The notes beneath the pieces are model-generated. The model saw nothing but the letters and a program-made list of their open reading frames with translations. It was not told where the DNA came from and made no database searches. A program made the translations under genes and the position numbers. DNA of 64,000 nt from assembly GCF_023913515.1 (NCBI RefSeq), contig NZ_CP099391.1, forward strand, positions 992,001-1,056,000. The letters run 5' to 3'. Below are positions 61,243 through 64,000 of the stretch, piece by piece (position 1 is the first letter of the stretch; each line of letters starts with the position of its first letter). The stretch comes from Natronococcus sp. CG52. Lineage in GTDB: Archaea > Halobacteriota > Halobacteria > Halobacteriales > Natrialbaceae.

Positions 61243-61330
61243 GGTGATTCTAGCAGGGGATTCCGTCGGTTTCGGAAAAGGGATTTGGCTTGCAACGGAC
61301 GGCGACGAAACCTCGCGGGCGACGCGCCGG

Positions 61331-62014
61331 CTACCAGGGTTCGCCGGAGGCGAGGTCGATCTCGCTATCCCCCTTCTCGGAGGGACAGACGTCGGCGAGC
61401 ACGCACTCGCTACAGTCAGGGTTCCGGGCCGTACAGACCGCGCGCCCGTGGTCGATACAGAGGTGGGTGAACTGCTGCCAGTAGCCGTCGGGGACGAGTT
61501 CCATCAGCTCCCGTTCGATCGCCTCGGGTCGCTCCTCTTCGGCGATCCCGAGCCGTCGGGAGAGACGCTGGACGTGCGTGTCGACGACGATCCCCTCGAC
61601 GACGTCGTGGGCGTGCTGGAGCACGACGTTGGCCGTCTTCCGGCCGACGCCGGAGAGTTCGGTCAGTTCGTCCATCGTGTCGGGAACCTCGCCGTCGTGC
61701 TCCTCGAGGATCGTCTCGCAGGTGCTCTTGATGTAGCCCGCCTTGCTGTTGTAGTAGGTGATCGAGTTCAGATCCTCGGCGAGTTCCTCCTCCGGAACGG
61801 CCGCGTACTCCTCGGCTCCGTCGTACTTCTCGAAGAGGCGTTTCGTCTCCTGGTTGACGCGCTCGTCCGTACACTGCGCCGAGAGGATCACCGCGATCAG
61901 CAACTCGAGGCGATTCGAGTACCGCAGCGAGATGGTCGAGTCGGGGTACTCGGACTCGAGTCTGTCGACGACCTCCGCGGCCTGTTCCTCGCGGCTCTCG
62001 AGAGGGGTTCCCAT
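61331..62014 (-). CDS. nth: Endonuclease III
   Basis: The 227-residue glycosylase/AP lyase removes oxidised pyrimidines. It has the HhH motif with catalytic Lys: LILSAQCTDERVN region and ELSGVGRKTANVVLQHA, then VVDTHVQRLSRRLG (catalytic Asp), and the [4Fe-4S] cluster ligands CTARNPDCSECVLADVC (C-x6-C-x2-C-x5-C). The ATG at 62014 begins MGTPLESREEQAAEVVDRLE, the normal start. Divergent from the phosphomevalonate decarboxylase gene. Confidence 0.95.
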   Translation of the reverse strand: MGTPLESREEQAAEVVDRLESEYPDSTISLRYSNRLELLIAVILSAQCTDERVNQETKRLFEKYDGAEEYAAVPEEELAEDLNSITYYNSKAGYIKSTCETILEEHDGEVPDTMDELTELSGVGRKTANVVLQHAHDVVEGIVVDTHVQRLSRRLGIAEEERPEAIERELMELVPDGYWQQFTHLCIDHGRAVCTARNPDCSECVLADVCPSEKGDSEIDLASGEPW

Positions 62015-62153
62015 TACGCGTCCCTTTCGATGGCGTCCATTTCAGGTGTTCGGTTCGACGGGAAGACGGCGCGACACACCGGGATCGAACCGGCTAACCG
62101 ACGGGCACCCGGATGCCGTGAGTTTTAAGCGGCCCTCAGCCACCTATCAGGGT

Positions 62154-63137
62154 ATGAAAGCGACCGCGATCGCCCACCCGATCCAGGGACTCGTCAAGTA
62201 TCACGGGATGCGCGACGACATCGAGCGTCTCCCATACCACGACAGCATCAGCGTCTGTACGGCCCCGAGTCACACCCGGACGACCGTCGAGTTCTCGATG
62301 GAGTACGACGGGGACACCTACGTCGTCGACGGCGAGGAACTCGACGGTCGCGCCGCGGAGCGCGTCGACGCCGTCGTCGAGAAGGCGCGAGACCTCTCCG
62401 ACGCCGCCCACACGGTGTACCCGGTGCGCCTCGAGAGCGAGAACAGCTTTCCGACGAACGTCGGGCTGGGTTCCTCCTCGTCGGGCTTCGCCGCCGCGGC
62501 GATGGCCCTCGCGGAGGCGGCCGAACTCGACGCCGACCGGGGGACGATCTCGACGATCGCTCGCGTCGGCTCGGCCTCGGCCTCCCGCGCGGTGACCGGC
62601 GCCTTCTCGCAGCTTCACACCGGGCTGAACGACGACGACTGTCGATCGGAGCGCCTCTCCAGCGACCTTCACGAGGACCTGAAGATCGTCGTCGGTCTCG
62701 TTCCCTACCACAAGGAGACCGAGGACGCCCACGACGAGGCCGCCGACAGCCACATGTTTCAGGCCCGCAACGCCCACATCCACGGGCAGATCGCCGAGAT
62801 GCGCGACGCCCTCCGGAACGACGACTTCGAACGGGCGTTCGAACTCGCCGAACACGACTCGCTCTCGCTCGCCGCGACGACGATGACCGGCCCCGAGGGG
62901 TGGGTCTACTGGCAGCCGGCGACGCTCGCCATCTTCAACGCGGTGCGAAAGCTCCGCGAGGAGGAGGATATCCCGGTCTACTTCTCGACCGACACCGGCG
63001 CCAGCGTCTACGTCAACACGACCGAGGAGCACGTCGACCGGATCGAGGAGGAAGTCTCGGACTGCGGCGTCTCGACGACCGTCTGGGACGTCGGCGGTCC
63101 CGCACGGCTGCTCGACGAAGAGAAGCACCTGTTCTAA
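62154..63137 (+). CDS. mvaD: Phosphomevalonate decarboxylase (haloarchaeal mevalonate pathway)
   Basis: The 327-residue GHMP-family enzyme decarboxylates mevalonate 5-phosphate to isopentenyl phosphate in the modified archaeal mevalonate route. Blocks: ATAIAHPIQGLVKYHGMRDD (substrate loop), FPTNVGLGSSSSGFAAAAMA (ATP loop), SASASRAVTGAFSQLHTGLN (catalytic Asp is replaced or shifted relative to diphospho enzymes), and VYFSTDTGASVYVNT at the C-terminus. The Haloferax homologue was shown to act on the monophosphate. The ATG at 62154 follows a short AT-rich stretch (GTTTTAAG) 25 bases upstream. Confidence 0.93.
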   Translation: MKATAIAHPIQGLVKYHGMRDDIERLPYHDSISVCTAPSHTRTTVEFSMEYDGDTYVVDGEELDGRAAERVDAVVEKARDLSDAAHTVYPVRLESENSFPTNVGLGSSSSGFAAAAMALAEAAELDADRGTISTIARVGSASASRAVTGAFSQLHTGLNDDDCRSERLSSDLHEDLKIVVGLVPYHKETEDAHDEAADSHMFQARNAHIHGQIAEMRDALRNDDFERAFELAEHDSLSLAATTMTGPEGWVYWQPATLAIFNAVRKLREEEDIPVYFSTDTGASVYVNTTEEHVDRIEEEVSDCGVSTTVWDVGGPARLLDEEKHLF

Positions 63138-63268
63138 GCGATCGCGATCCGCTGCGACCGGGGTTTCTCGATCACTCCGCGGCCACTGCTGTCCGGGCGG
63201 ATTCGTCTCGTTCAAAAAATCGGGTGAGCTACGTCGAATCGGATCGCGTCGTGTCGGTTGCGTGTGAG

Positions 63269-63583
63269 TTACCAACGGGGTCGTGTGAGACTCATCGCTC
63301 GCAGTGCGGCGCCGACGACGATCAGTGCGATCACCGCCACCGCGAGCCACTGACCGGTGTGGGTCGCGAGCGCCTCCCCGATCATCCCGAGGAGGTCGGC
63401 GCCGACTGCCTGTCCGACGGCGAACAGCACGACTGCGAGGCCGACGAGTACGACGATCGTCTGAACGACTGTCGAGGCCATCCACGCTCCGGGGGCGAAC
63501 CGCCGACCGCGCGGCTCTTCTTCCGGCGGTCGACCGTCGTTCGGCTCGGTGCGGGAATTACCGCGTTCAGTCTGTTCGGACAT
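63269..63583 (-). CDS. Small two-helix membrane protein
   Basis: The 104-residue protein has a 40-residue polar, Arg/Glu/Pro-rich N-terminus and two helices (STVVQTIVVLVGLAVVLFAV at about 37-56, and WLAVAVIALIVVGAALRAMS at about 80-99). The start is the second Met (MSEQTERGNS); a Met two codons earlier is possible. A TATA-like ATAATAATCC lies about 35-40 bases upstream on the minus strand. Unknown haloarchaeal family. Confidence 0.65.
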   Translation of the reverse strand: MSEQTERGNSRTEPNDGRPPEEEPRGRRFAPGAWMASTVVQTIVVLVGLAVVLFAVGQAVGADLLGMIGEALATHTGQWLAVAVIALIVVGAALRAMSLTRPRW

Positions 63584-63844
63584 AGGCAATCACCCGATCA
63601 CGGCTATTTCCGATAGACGGATTATTATGCCCCGGATAACGTTTCGCGTCGATCGTCTGCTATCGCTTCCCGAACGGGAGGTGGATTTCTCACGGAAACC
63701 CCACCGTCGTAACCGTGGCGGTATGAAATGGCGTACCATGCAAGCGCGTTCGCTTTTGGCGTCTTTCCTCGAATCCGACTCGAGACGCATTTTACTACTG
63801 TTTGTCTGGTGAAACAGTGGGAGTGAGAGCGCTATCGCGACCAC

Positions 63845-64000
63845 TCACGTCCAGCGGTCCAACCCCGTCTGCGTAGCGTGCTCCTCGATCCGATCGAAGC
63901 TGCGCTCGACCTCGTCGGCGTGGACGCCCCACTCCTCGACGACGTACTCCCGCGCGGCCGCCAGGTCCGGGTCGATCGTCGGATCGAACTCGTAGTCGTC
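63845..64000 (-). CDS. fen: Flap endonuclease 1, C-terminal part (continues past window)
   Basis: Only the last 51 residues are in view: [40 protein letters not shown] and the end [11 protein letters not shown]. This is the C-terminus of archaeal FEN1, the structure-specific nuclease of Okazaki-fragment maturation and base excision repair. The terminal QTGLDRWT is the sliding-clamp (PCNA) interaction peptide; it ends in WT instead of the usual FF/WF. The catalytic domain lies outside the window. Confidence 0.88.
   Translation of the reverse strand, partial: DDYEFDPTIDPDLAAAREYVVEEWGVHADEVERSFDRIEEHATQTGLDRWT

Noticed and set aside
62070-62090. Second T-arm-like sequence (CCGG-GATCGAA-CCGG) between nth and mvaD
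   Set aside because: No matching acceptor stem or anticodon arm within 100 bases; TCGAA with GC stems arises by chance in this GC-rich DNA.
63590-63844. Short open frames on both strands between the small membrane protein and FEN1
   Set aside because: Neither shows a helix, motif or proper haloarchaeal composition; the segment looks like a normal spacer with promoters.
1-64000. Search by eye for CRISPR repeats, transposases with terminal inverted repeats, retrons, toxin-antitoxin pairs and restriction genes
   Set aside because: None seen. The only nuclease of possible accessory nature is the HNH protein at 34.9 kb, and gene content is otherwise core metabolism.

Overview
The window reads as chromosomal DNA of an extremely halophilic archaeon (class Halobacteria, probably a Natrialbales-type genus). 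The predicted proteins are very acidic, codon third positions are GC-rich, several start codons sit about 25-30 nt downstream of TATA-like boxes (leaderless transcripts), Tat signal peptides are common, and many small proteins belong to haloarchaea-only families. No CRISPR array, complete insertion sequence, rRNA or replication origin is visible. One tRNA gene is present: tRNA-Gln(TTG) with a 30-nt intron.

Layout. 1-0.7 kb: badly frameshifted erythromycin-esterase-like pseudogene. 0.76-6.7 kb: MaoC-type hydratase, a pair of overlapping PH-domain membrane proteins, a large propionyl/acyl-CoA carboxylase carboxyltransferase with an extra N-terminal domain, and a Tat-exported trypsin-fold protease. 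6.7-13.1 kb: fructose-bisphosphate aldolase/fructose-bisphosphatase operon (gluconeogenesis), helix-hairpin-helix protein, 3-hydroxyacyl-CoA dehydrogenase, squalene/phytoene synthase-like enzyme, acyl-CoA dehydrogenase. 13.1-20.2 kb: small regulator, membrane zinc peptidase, ester cyclase, a CtaA-half/CtaB fusion for heme O synthesis, DsbA-like lipoprotein, aldo/keto reductase. 20.2-28.6 kb: MFS transporter, F420-dependent oxidoreductase, ABC exporter, LVIVD beta-propeller protein, HtrA protease, DUF420 protein, HalOD1 protein. 29-35.7 kb: two adjacent, co-oriented, Tat-exported subtilases that share a C-terminal module, then the tRNA and a multi-zinc-ribbon HNH nuclease. 35.7-39.4 kb: aminotransferase-ribH operon and purK-purE. 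39.7-50.2 kb: an eleven-gene respiratory complex I operon (nuoA-B-CD-H-I-J-J-K-L-M-N) without nuoE, F or G. 50.3-64 kb: TrkA-DHH phosphoesterase, CBS-ParB protein, NmrA-like protein, methylmalonyl-CoA mutase, ArsN2-like acetyltransferase, small membrane proteins of the kind found beside terminal oxidases, polyprenyl synthase, M28 peptidase, degenerate NAD-kinase paralogue, endonuclease III, phosphomevalonate decarboxylase and the 3' end of flap endonuclease 1.

How the genes fit together. Acyl-CoA dehydrogenase, 3-hydroxyacyl-CoA dehydrogenase, the carboxyltransferase and methylmalonyl-CoA mutase are parts of fatty-acid/propionate breakdown feeding succinyl-CoA. Complex I, the heme O synthase fusion, DUF420 and the DUF6684/DUF7541 pair are parts of aerobic respiration. 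Phosphomevalonate decarboxylase, polyprenyl synthase and the squalene/phytoene synthase form successive stages of isoprenoid lipid synthesis, though they are not clustered. Secreted or membrane proteolysis is unusually well represented: a trypsin-fold enzyme, HtrA, two subtilases, an M28 peptidase and an HEXXH membrane peptidase.

Most of the window is ordinary core chromosome. The least explained pieces are the subtilase pair with beta-sandwich insertions inside the catalytic domain and a common C-terminal tail, the N-terminal extension of the carboxyltransferase, the NAD-kinase paralogue that has lost its catalytic motif, the operator-like repeats upstream of the LVIVD gene and between purE and nuoA, and three decayed gene remnants. 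No clear defence or mobile system was found. Family and domain names are recalled from memory by inspection; no database search was run.
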